Source of the DNA: an uncultured Dorea sp. | Lineage (GTDB): Bacteria > Bacillota > Clostridia > Lachnospirales > Lachnospiraceae | NCBI GenBank assembly: GCA_910585725.1 | Contig: CAJUFA010000018.1 | Location: 1 to 64,000, forward strand | Direction: 5' to 3' | DNA length: 64,000 bases | Shown here: piece by piece, positions 40,401 through 47,449 of the stretch | How the letters are laid out: every line of letters starts with the position of its first letter | Numbering within the stretch: the stretch's first letter is position 1 | Program-made: the position numbers and the translations under genes | The notes under the pieces: generated by a model | What the model was told of the DNA's origin: nothing | Seen by the model: the letters and a program-made list of their open reading frames with translations, nothing else | Database searches by the model: none

Positions 40401-42865
40401 TCATAATGATAGAAATACACCTCCGATACCGAGATTGAACCTGACGCAACGGAGCGGGCAAGCCCAAACTGAAGTTTCTTAGCTTTGATCGGTTCCGGAA
40501 GCTTAATCAAATAGTAAGGTCTATTCTCCGAATCTACCTTCCTTTGAATCGACATTTGAGCCGGCAGCATATGAGCATCGCCGTTTTCATCCCAATATCT
40601 CACCTGTACATAACCATACTGAGGCCTCTGCGGCGTCACTTCCTGCAATGCGATCCGATCAAGCTCATACGCCTGGTCAAACTCATAGATCAGACCAGAC
40701 TTAAGACTATTATATCCGCCGCAGTCCCATGTTGCAAATGCATAATGAGAAGACGGATTATTATCCACCGTTCCCCATATCGTACCGGCCTCTGTGTCAA
40801 GCGGGCTGTCAACCATATTTCCCTGCGCGGACACTGCACTGATAATATGCCCGCTCACCTGCCCTGCTTCCGCCACATTGATTAACTTATACTTTGGCAT
40901 CTTCGCCGGATTCTGATCCGTAGTTTCCGCCTTAGATATCAGCGACGGCTTACTTTCTCCCAGATCGTTCACGCCTGTCACATAGATCTCGTAACTCGTC
41001 CGGTCCTTAAGCTCCGATATCGTATAACTGCTAGAAGATATTCCTTCCGTCTTCGTATACTCCTTCGTCCCTTCTTCTCTATAATACACGTGATAAAAAT
41101 CCGTATCCTCCATCTTCTTCCAGGATACGTCTATCGCGCGGTATCTTCCCTCTGCCCTCACATTATCCGGGGCGCTCGGCGCCTTATCTGCCTTTGGGAT
41201 CACCACAATCGACTCGCTGTATCCGCTTCTCCATGCACCGTTCACCGACCGTACACGCACTTTATATTCCTTGCCGTTGACAAGTTTTCCCTGCCCGAAG
41301 GAGCTGACGCCCAGGTAATTCCCCTTCGTAGCAATTACTTCCTGTTCCCCGTCCTCATTTTCAATCTGGACTTCATAACCTGTAATATTCACACATGGAT
41401 TCCAGGTCAGGGCAAACGTCTTATTTCCCACCTGCGCCGCAAGTCCCTCCGGAACACTGCGCTGAGGCTCCGGAATCCGGTTCGCCATATCTCCTACAAA
41501 TTCCACTTTGGCAATCTCTGCAAGTTTATTATTCTTCTTCATGCCAGTGATCTTGATCGTGACTTTCTTCACCGCAACCTGACCGCCCAAGTCAATTATA
41601 ATCTTGCCAAAACCGTCCGATTTTACAGTCACCTGCTCCTGTGTAAGCAAAGCCTCAATTCCCTCCGGCAAAACAGACGCTTTATACGTGTGATCAGTCT
41701 CTGCTGGTTTCCCATCCTCGCCAATCGTTTTTTCCGTATAGGTAATTTCAACCACAGCCGTATCGATAGGATTATCCTCCTTCGCATCGATAATGATGCC
41801 GCCTGTCGGAAAGCGATCATTCTGTGAGATCTCAAATTCCATTGTCACCGGAGTATTCGCAGAGATTTCTGTTCCATCCTTTCGTGTCAAAATAACTGAT
41901 CCCTCACCTCTGAATAAATCGCCGAGGGAACCTTCTACAATCGTCTCATCACCAGACTTCTGAGTAATCACCGACGCCGGCACATGCTGCTCTACCAAAG
42001 ACAACGTCTGGCTTTCTTTATATCCATGGGCAAAATAATCCAAGTCCGTAAGGTCAAATTTACCGTCTCTGTTGAAATCTGCCCGTTCATTCTCCTGTGT
42101 AACCTTCTCTTCTGCATCGATCAAATCAATAAGTCTGACCTCGTCTTCTTCCGTAACGGCTTTGTCGCCGTTCACATCTCCGATCAGAAGCGCCCCTGGA
42201 TGCTTCCCCTCCGTACCGTAATCGTATCCGCCAAGGAATCCGGTTGCAAGGTTCACCTTATATGCCCAGCCTTCGACCTGGATCTGCTGTCTGTAGCTTG
42301 CAAATCCGGGCGCCGTTACCTGCAGTTCATAGATACCTTCTGCCAGATTATCGAAGGTAACGCCATCCTGGACTTCCCTTATTCCTTCTGAGGGCAATGT
42401 AATCTTTTTATTCTTAGTTGCATATCCCTGTCCGCTCAATGTAAGATCAAATACCACCGGCTTATCCCACACAAACGTCTGAGCGATATACACGTCTATC
42501 TGCCCTTCATTCATATCAGCTTTTTCTGATCCGCGGCTTTCATCGGTAAGGTTGATTTCCTCCCCCTCTGTTAACGCCTCGCCGTCCAAAAGCTGATCGT
42601 CCGTCGAGGGATTTCCTATAACTTCCCGCTCTTCCTCGACCGGCTGTTTTTCCGTATCCTGCTGATCATCGGCGTCTGGTATTTTCGTCTGAATCTGATC
42701 CGCCGCCGAATCACCCGTCGGATCAGCATCTTGCACCTGATCCGCATCTTGCACCTGATCCGCATCTTGCACCTGATTCGCAGGATCCAAATCTGCCGCA
42801 TAGATATTCATGCCCGACGTGAAAACCAATACTGCCGCCAAAAGATATGAAACAATCCTCTTCAT
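37475..42865 (-). CDS. Large secreted M60-family metallopeptidase with dockerin-like, FnIII and F5/8-type modules
   Basis: This 1796-residue protein has a signal peptide (first 23 residues), then an acidic region with VQDADQ repeats. A dockerin-like module spans about 225-285, with the two loops DVNGDKAVTEED and DFNRDGKFDLTD. FnIII-like domains sit near 468-650 and an F5/8-type C-like domain near 658-815. The peptidase spans about 895-1345 with zinc site HEIGH at 1197-1201 and Glu1212. Another FnIII-like and F5/8-type region follows up to about 1640, then a tail. M60 enzymes cleave O-glycosylated mucin-like proteins. There is no C-terminal anchor of its own, so attachment through the dockerin to a partner is likely. 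Its own promoter lies at 42970-42998. Confidence 0.9.
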   Translation of the reverse strand: MKRIVSYLLAAVLVFTSGMNIYAADLDPANQVQDADQVQDADQVQDADPTGDSAADQIQTKIPDADDQQDTEKQPVEEEREVIGNPSTDDQLLDGEALTEGEEINLTDESRGSEKADMNEGQIDVYIAQTFVWDKPVVFDLTLSGQGYATKNKKITLPSEGIREVQDGVTFDNLAEGIYELQVTAPGFASYRQQIQVEGWAYKVNLATGFLGGYDYGTEGKHPGALLIGDVNGDKAVTEEDEVRLIDLIDAEEKVTQENERADFNRDGKFDLTDLDYFAHGYKESQTLSLVEQHVPASVITQKSGDETIVEGSLGDLFRGEGSVILTRKDGTEISANTPVTMEFEISQNDRFPTGGIIIDAKEDNPIDTAVVEITYTEKTIGEDGKPAETDHTYKASVLPEGIEALLTQEQVTVKSDGFGKIIIDLGGQVAVKKVTIKITGMKKNNKLAEIAKVEFVGDMANRIPEPQRSVPEGLAAQVGNKTFALTWNPCVNITGYEVQIENEDGEQEVIATKGNYLGVSSFGQGKLVNGKEYKVRVRSVNGAWRSGYSESIVVIPKADKAPSAPDNVRAEGRYRAIDVSWKKMEDTDFYHVYYREEGTKEYTKTEGISSSSYTISELKDRTSYEIYVTGVNDLGESKPSLISKAETTDQNPAKMPKYKLINVAEAGQVSGHIISAVSAQGNMVDSPLDTEAGTIWGTVDNNPSSHYAFATWDCGGYNSLKSGLIYEFDQAYELDRIALQEVTPQRPQYGYVQVRYWDENGDAHMLPAQMSIQRKVDSENRPYYLIKLPEPIKAKKLQFGLARSVASGSISVSEVYFYHYDSIERGIMALYEDDLHTVLRSDVNQASVDALRKRINTPDPISGEYHPDKEYLERELKTAEDILNSRKLTESVSIYNTIMTGDVGRGFGGLNAWQPLGVTAAAGEEITVYVGHNTKKTGETTNLQLVSTQYHSESKYMFTVVGVLKVGRNDITVPKLWSTAEESGGALYVQYTGSEVNDRYAVRVNGGVEVPRLDLYQVEDGAERLARAQEYIMKLDAYVGDIQAKHNEVHLNSSNKAVQYEYKAENCILGASDIMLNTMMLSLPAQQILAGSGSGSAEARAQKLVTSMDAMESMMGLFYQHKGLNNNASDVKDRIPANHLNIRYQRMFDGAFMYASGNHIGIEWGSALGMLEGVPVQSDASGRYESGKYFGWGIAHEIGHCINQGTYAVAEITNNYYAVLAQAMDRNDSVRFQYDNVFKKVTSGTKGPASNVFTQLGMYWQLHLAYDNGFNYKTYPDYTEQINSLFFARVDTYARTPAKAPAPGGVALALSGDREQDIMRLACGAAEKNILDFFGRWGMTPNEDTKNYANQFSEETRAIYYVDDDSRVYRLGGGTSSLGTEGAVDAVGDDTKAVINADAANQVDITLSSKNINAEDVQGYEIVRCTTSNGDVEKEVVGFSVGDKFTDTITTMNNRVVTYEITVIDKYLNRSAVKTLPPLKIKHQGEVDKTHWTVSTDDMTPTNVAEAGKGDDDDPCGPVEEAAIMKAVDNKSDTKYTGTAGVNAEILIEFNQPLTVAGFEYTVNGGDPIKDYSISVKNDTDGTWKEAAKGSFETPDNRTVYFAKEGTQNIALYRTTAMKLSIRNQSGCEVAISELDVLGVTGDDVEFRSTEEGATAIGRLSEAFQYGPEDTDVIPAGSIVFAGSYKGNSAYNVVLLYDQDGNIVGGKGPDDSLNAEQVVFSTVSETGPIEDTYRGTWFYWLKPEQADLASLKQVRAELYRVDDAKTLEGQRLVSDTVFVPMPETLPDIQLSGEGQ
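42726..42779 (-). repeat. Three 18-bp tandem repeats in the N-terminal coding region of the M60 gene
   Basis: GCATCTTGCACCTGATCC repeats three times in tandem (plus-strand reading), encoding the acidic VQDADQ repeats. Length is a multiple of three, so copy-number change would keep the frame. Confidence 0.85.
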
Positions 42866-42969
42866 ATTCTTTCCCCCACTTTCTTATACACCCCTTTATC
42901 GTTTTCCCAGACTGACAGCAGTAGAATATCTCTCTGCTGATCCTATAATATTGTTCTGGTTTTCCCTCA

Positions 42970-42998
42970 AATATATCATATTCCTCCCTTGTCCTCAA
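42970..42998 (-). promoter_or_regulatory. Probable promoter of the M60 gene
   Basis: On the minus strand TTGAGG and TATATT lie 17 bases apart, about 105 bases before the start codon. A hairpin between the kinase stop and this promoter (43031-43073) may limit read-through. Confidence 0.5.
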
Positions 42999-43030
42999 CA
43001 TTATTTTTTTATCATTTTCCCAACATTTTA

Positions 43031-43073
43031 CGCCCCCAGCAAACAAGAAATCTCTTCCTGTATGCTGAGGGCG
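43031..43073 (-). terminator. Hairpin after the histidine kinase gene
   Basis: CGCCC(C)CAGCA and TGCTG(A)GGGCG pair at 10 of 11 positions with a 21-base loop, 13 bases after the kinase stop. There is no U-tract on the minus strand, so it may only reduce read-through into the M60 gene. Confidence 0.4.
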
Positions 43074-43086
43074 CTGTTTAAACACT

Positions 43087-45675
43087 TTATATCTCCTCTA
43101 TCGTAAATGTAATTGTAACCCGGAACAGATCTCCGTCCAGATACAGTTCAAACTTACCGCCCTGCATCTCTGTCAGTGTCTTGGCAATAGACAATCCCAA
43201 TCCGCTTCCTTCTGTACTCCTTGAGATATCTCCCCGAATAAATCGTTCCGTCAGTTCATCCGCCGATATATTCAACGGTTGTTCCGATATATTCTTCAAA
43301 CTAAATACTGCCGTCGTCTCTGTAGTATAGAGATCTGCGTACACTCTGGTTCCTTCCATCGCATATTTCGCCGTATTATTATAGATATTAGCCAGTACCC
43401 TCCAAAGCCGTCTGCCATCTGCACTAATGATCACCTCTCGTTCCGGAAACGACATAACCTCTGTCAGTCTACGCGCCTTGAACTTCTCTTCAAACTCACC
43501 GCTGGTCTGCTGAATTATCTCCACCAAATTGATATTCATGAATTCTAAAGTAATATTTCCGGAACTTATCTTAGAAGCTTCCACCACATCTTCCGTAAGC
43601 GTCTTAAGCCGTTGGGACTTCTCATCTAACACTTCCAGATACCGTTGAATCTTCGGATCCTCAAACTCCTCCTGTTTCAAAAGATTTACATAATTAATAA
43701 TAGAAGTAAGCGGTGTCTTAATATCGTGAGAGACATTCGTAATCAGATCCGTCTTAAGCCGTTCGCTCTTGATACTCTCGTCAAGAGCCATGTCAAGTCC
43801 CTGCCCGATTGAATTGATCTTTTCCGCAATACTCCTCTGTTCTTCACCCATTCTGTCCGTCGGAATCTTATAATCCACCTCGCCTCCGGCAATCTTATCG
43901 ACTCCTTTGTCAATCTCATGTCTCCCGACTGCCTGCTTCACCAGATAAATGAACAAGCCAATCTCCACCGCCAACAGTAAAAATGACAGAACCAGATCCA
44001 GATGATCTATGATTCCCATCCAATGAATGACTACAAATACACCAAATATCAGTATTGTCCGCCAAACTGAATGTAAATTTCGAAAAATCTGATTTATAAA
44101 AACTATCAGGCTCTTTGCCAGACTGTTTCCCCACAAAGATTTTGCCTTCATTCTTCTAATCAAACTCAAATAGCCAATCAGAAACATCCCGCAAGTATAT
44201 ACCGCCGTAATACCCATCCATATAAATGTTCTCAGCTCAATATCACCTGAATAACTGTGTGCCACATCAAACGCCATGTCTTGACCCGATGTGGTATGGA
44301 CACTGAGATAACCTCCCCATATGACAGCCATCGGAAGCATCCAGACCACCAGTACAACTATCGCCGCTGCTTCTGTCTTCCATCTGTCAAATGTATTTAA
44401 ATGCAATTTATCATCTTCGCCATTTCTCCCTGCAACAAATGTCAGCCAAATCAGGATTACGAAGAACACTATTATTAACAGTCCCTCGGCCACCATCACT
44501 GTCCGAACACTGGATCCATATTTTTCAAACAATTGAGCCTCCGAATAGAAACTATCTCTAATTGGATACCCTGTATCTATACCCATCGCAAATATGAAGC
44601 TGTCATCCTCTCCGCCCGCGTATTCTGCCGAATCACGCCAACTAATCGCGTCGATATCATTCATATTTGTCTCGAAATCTTCAAGCTTTGGCCTTACGAT
44701 TACATATTTCCCCATATTCTGAAGACTCTTCAGGCTCCTCTCTATCTTCTTACCATCCTGAAAAGCCTTACGATTAGAATATACCACACCACTCTTTGTA
44801 TCAACATACAGATACGCAACATTTGTATCTCCCTCCTGGTACATCTTGCCGATATTCTCATATTGTGCCAAATCATTTCGAAGAATACTGATCACATCGC
44901 GAAGCCTTCCATACGCGTCGCTCAGTCTGCCGTTCCACGACGGACTGTCATTCGCCACCTCCATGATGCTTCTTGCACCAATCGGAGAATACAATTCCTC
45001 GAACCAATAACCATCATAGCTCCAGCAGTCAAGATAAACAACTTTCCCTTCCTCATTCTGAAGGCCCTTGAAAGTAGTCTCAGAAGAATTATAAAAATCA
45101 CCTTCCTGCAGTCCTGAGAGGATATCACTTTCTGAAATCCCCGACTCATCGCCTGCAATTACAAATCGAAGCTCTCCATTATCAATCAGCTTTTTAAACT
45201 CACTGTAATAGTAATAATGATAAGTATTATCAGCATTTTTACAAACTATAATATTATCTTCCAGGCTTCCTCCCGTCCCGTACATATCATTTCTATCGGA
45301 TTGCCAGCTCTCCCCCCATCTATTCAATTCATCCAGCGTATAAGCCAATCCACTGGTGTTCTCACCGCTTATTGTGCCGTCCTCAAAGAACTCCTTAATA
45401 TCCACGATCCGCTCTGAATCATAAGCTCCGTCCATTTCCAGCATCTTCTTTACCCTGATACCTTCGATCACATCATATCTTATACTTCGTAGATTGTTTT
45501 TAAAACTAACTGAATCTTCATATTTTTTCGCCGCTCTGCCCGCCAATGCCTCAGTCCTCAACATTGGATAGGACATAATCCAAAGAAAACCAAGCGCTAT
45601 CGTCAACGCCAGCACATGCGCCGATATAATCAGCACTCCCTTCGTAAAGGCAGACTTATACCATCGATACTTCAT
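43087..45675 (-). CDS. Sensor histidine kinase
   Basis: This 862-residue protein has one N-terminal helix (about 13-35), an extracytoplasmic region to about residue 400, then several further helices (about 405-600). A linker leads to HisKA with the phospho-accepting His in NVSHDIKTPLTSI (about residue 650) and a HATPase_c domain (about 735-860) with GSGLGLSIAKTLTE. The multi-helix membrane part is unlike the simplest kinases. The extracytoplasmic segment may sense a cell-surface or host signal. It lies 12 bases after the response regulator gene and upstream of the M60 gene, which suggests it controls surface functions. Confidence 0.9.
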   Translation of the reverse strand: MKYRWYKSAFTKGVLIISAHVLALTIALGFLWIMSYPMLRTEALAGRAAKKYEDSVSFKNNLRSIRYDVIEGIRVKKMLEMDGAYDSERIVDIKEFFEDGTISGENTSGLAYTLDELNRWGESWQSDRNDMYGTGGSLEDNIIVCKNADNTYHYYYYSEFKKLIDNGELRFVIAGDESGISESDILSGLQEGDFYNSSETTFKGLQNEEGKVVYLDCWSYDGYWFEELYSPIGARSIMEVANDSPSWNGRLSDAYGRLRDVISILRNDLAQYENIGKMYQEGDTNVAYLYVDTKSGVVYSNRKAFQDGKKIERSLKSLQNMGKYVIVRPKLEDFETNMNDIDAISWRDSAEYAGGEDDSFIFAMGIDTGYPIRDSFYSEAQLFEKYGSSVRTVMVAEGLLIIVFFVILIWLTFVAGRNGEDDKLHLNTFDRWKTEAAAIVVLVVWMLPMAVIWGGYLSVHTTSGQDMAFDVAHSYSGDIELRTFIWMGITAVYTCGMFLIGYLSLIRRMKAKSLWGNSLAKSLIVFINQIFRNLHSVWRTILIFGVFVVIHWMGIIDHLDLVLSFLLLAVEIGLFIYLVKQAVGRHEIDKGVDKIAGGEVDYKIPTDRMGEEQRSIAEKINSIGQGLDMALDESIKSERLKTDLITNVSHDIKTPLTSIINYVNLLKQEEFEDPKIQRYLEVLDEKSQRLKTLTEDVVEASKISSGNITLEFMNINLVEIIQQTSGEFEEKFKARRLTEVMSFPEREVIISADGRRLWRVLANIYNNTAKYAMEGTRVYADLYTTETTAVFSLKNISEQPLNISADELTERFIRGDISRSTEGSGLGLSIAKTLTEMQGGKFELYLDGDLFRVTITFTIEEI

Positions 45676-45687
45676 ATAAACTCCCTT

Positions 45688-46383
45688 CTAGCACTTCTCT
45701 ATCTTATATCCGACCCCCCAGACCACTTTCAGATACCGCGGTTCTTTGGGATTGATCTCTATCTTCTCTCGAATATGCCTGATATGTACCGCCACCGTAT
45801 TATCCACGCCAATCGCATCTTCGTTCCAGATATTTTCATAGATTTGATCAATGGAAAATACTTTTCCCTGGTTTTTCATTAATAGCAGCAATATATTGTA
45901 TTCAATCGGAGTCAGTTTCACCGGTTCTCCATCGACGGTTACTTCTTTCCTGTCATCATTAACTGCCAACCCGCCCACTTCATATACCGCCTGGTTTAAG
46001 TAATCCGCCGTACTTCCAAGCTGCGTATATCGACGTAACTGGGACTTCACCCTTGCAACCAGTTCCAATGGATTAAATGGTTTCGTCACATAATCGTCCG
46101 CGCCTACATTGAGTCCAAGAATCTTATCTGCATCCTCTGATTTGGCAGACAGGATAATAATCGGCATATTATTCTCTTCCCTTATCTTAAGCGTAGCGCG
46201 GATTCCATCCAACCTCGGCATCATCACATCAATCACCAACAGATCTACCTTCTGCGATTTCAGTATCTTTAACGCTTCCTCTCCATCATATGCTTTTAAT
46301 ACCTGATAACCCTCCTGAGACAGATAGATATCTATCGCCTCTACAATCTCTTTATCATCATCACAAACTAATATTTTAGACAT
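45688..46383 (-). CDS. OmpR/PhoB-type response regulator
   Basis: This protein of about 231 residues has a receiver domain, with acidic pocket CDDDKEI, phospho-acceptor Asp in VIDVMMPRLDG and Lys in VTKPFNPLEL. A winged-helix DNA-binding domain follows, with LTPIEYNILLLLMKN and VDNTVAVHIRHIREKIE. The start was set at 46383 (MSKILVCDD) because GGAGGTGATGACA lies just upstream; an ATG at 46410 adds nine residues. It pairs with the kinase downstream. Direct repeats at 46421-46455 suggest autoregulation. Confidence 0.93.
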   Translation of the reverse strand: MSKILVCDDDKEIVEAIDIYLSQEGYQVLKAYDGEEALKILKSQKVDLLVIDVMMPRLDGIRATLKIREENNMPIIILSAKSEDADKILGLNVGADDYVTKPFNPLELVARVKSQLRRYTQLGSTADYLNQAVYEVGGLAVNDDRKEVTVDGEPVKLTPIEYNILLLLMKNQGKVFSIDQIYENIWNEDAIGVDNTVAVHIRHIREKIEINPKEPRYLKVVWGVGYKIEKC

Positions 46384-46401
46384 TGTCATCACCTCCCTTA
46401 T

Positions 46402-46455
46402 ACTATACAAGAATAACAGGGAATTTTTAAGAGCAATTTATAGAAATTCTTAAGA
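46402..46455 (-). promoter_or_regulatory. Promoter and direct repeats before the response regulator gene
   Basis: A TATAGT -10 (46402-46407) and a TTAAAA -35 (46425-46430) have a 17-base spacer. Two similar elements, TCTTAAAAATTC and TCTTAAGAATTTC on the minus strand, lie 22 bases apart at 46421-46432 and 46443-46455. They are where an OmpR-type regulator would bind, the first overlapping the -35 box. Confidence 0.5.
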
Positions 46456-46546
46456 TATTATGAAATACCAGCAGACTATCCGGTTAAAAATTAGAATCAA
46501 GCGCCGCCTGATTTGTACAAGTGCAGCTCTTAATAGAAACATATTA

Positions 46547-46573
46547 TGTCGAAGAATGTCTATATATGTCGTA
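46547..46573 (+). promoter_or_regulatory. Three 10-bp-phased Spo0A-box-like elements
   Basis: TGTCGAA (46547-46553), TGTCTAT (46557-46563) and TGTCGTA (46567-46573) start exactly 10 bp apart. The first matches the 0A-box core TGTCGAA, the third 6 of 7. They lie upstream of a Spo0A-type gene whose likely -10 (TATAAT) is at 46620-46625, and between it and the divergent two-component operon. Confidence 0.6.
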
Positions 46574-46677
46574 AATTAACTAAATGTGCCACTTTTTATT
46601 GCCATACTCATATTTCGGTTATAATTGGAGATGTAGCATGCAATCTGTTTCTCAATACGAGGCTTATGAGGATACTT

Positions 46678-47025
46678 ATGATGCAAGAAGAGAAGATAGA
46701 ATATCTAATACGTTCTCTTGGTATTGGCTCCACTTACCGCGGATACCGCTACTTAAATTACGGTATTCAATTATGTTTAAAGGACGAAGATTACCTGCTC
46801 TCTATAAGCAAATTACTATATCCTCAGATTGCCAAACATTACAACGCTAGCTGTTATAGTGTTGAAAGGGACATACGCACAGTTGTAAAAGTGTGTTGGG
46901 AAAGAGGGAACAAGCAGCTCCTACAGGAGATTGCCCTAAGGCCGTTATGTACACGTCCCCCTTCCGGCGAATTTTTAGATATACTCACAGCACACTTAAG
47001 AAATATATCTTCGACTTCGGTTTAG
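46678..47025 (+). CDS. Receiver-less Spo0A-like DNA-binding protein
   Basis: This protein of about 115 residues looks like the Spo0A C-terminal domain alone. It has LIRSLGIGSTYRGYRYLNYGIQ at the start. The HTH region IAKHYNASCYSVERDIRTVVKVCWERGN matches the recognition helix region of Spo0A. There is no receiver domain, so it is not controlled by phosphorylation in the usual way. The start was set at 46678 because GAGG lies 6-7 bases upstream; the longer frame from 46546 has no site. Three 0A-like boxes lie 105-131 bases upstream, so it may regulate its own gene or the divergent two-component and M60 genes. Confidence 0.75.
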   Translation: MMQEEKIEYLIRSLGIGSTYRGYRYLNYGIQLCLKDEDYLLSISKLLYPQIAKHYNASCYSVERDIRTVVKVCWERGNKQLLQEIALRPLCTRPPSGEFLDILTAHLRNISSTSV

Positions 47026-47039
47026 GTTTTCTTCCTAAG

Positions 47040-47065
47040 TTCTTAAGTCCTTCTTAAGAATTTTT
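47040..47065 (+). terminator. Terminator after the Spo0A-like gene
   Basis: TTCTTAAG and CTTAAGAA form an 8-bp stem with a 5-base loop followed by TTTTT, 15 bases after the stop codon. Confidence 0.6.
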
Positions 47066-47449
47066 CTTTTTCTTTTATGGAATAAACATACTTTGGACAT
47101 ATGTTTCTTTTATACTGTTAGCCAGATAGTTGAATAAACGATATTCACTATCTCCCCCTCAATAAAGTGAAGTGTTGGCTGATACCATTCAGCAATGCAG
47201 AACTTTACTCTCATTCCTTTTAGATAACTATAACAACGACGAGACCCCCACATTCCATTGGTTTGTGGGGGTCTCGCTGTCTCTGGTGAATCAGGACAGA
47301 AGCAGCAGAAATTCCGCTTTTTCCCCCTGATCTTTGTTCATTTTACATAAAATTCTGTCTTTTTTTAATTTATGTTTCTCTTTTCTGCATTTCACCTTTA
47401 TAATATTAAGTGGAGTTTATTGTATGTCAAACATTTTAGGAGGATACAC
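47066..47449. other. Gene-free leader region before carB with one GC-rich hairpin
   Basis: About 380 bases show no gene. A strong 13-bp hairpin, CGAGACCCCCACA / TGTGGGGGTCTCG, lies at 47240-47276 with no T-run, so it could be a terminator-like or structural element. A TATAAT sequence occurs near 47397 with only a weak -35. I saw no convincing riboswitch or pyrimidine attenuator. Confidence 0.5.

Noticed and set aside
47066..47449. Pyrimidine attenuator or riboswitch before carB
   Set aside because: A hairpin and possible promoter are present, but no PyrR-binding loop or known riboswitch core was found.
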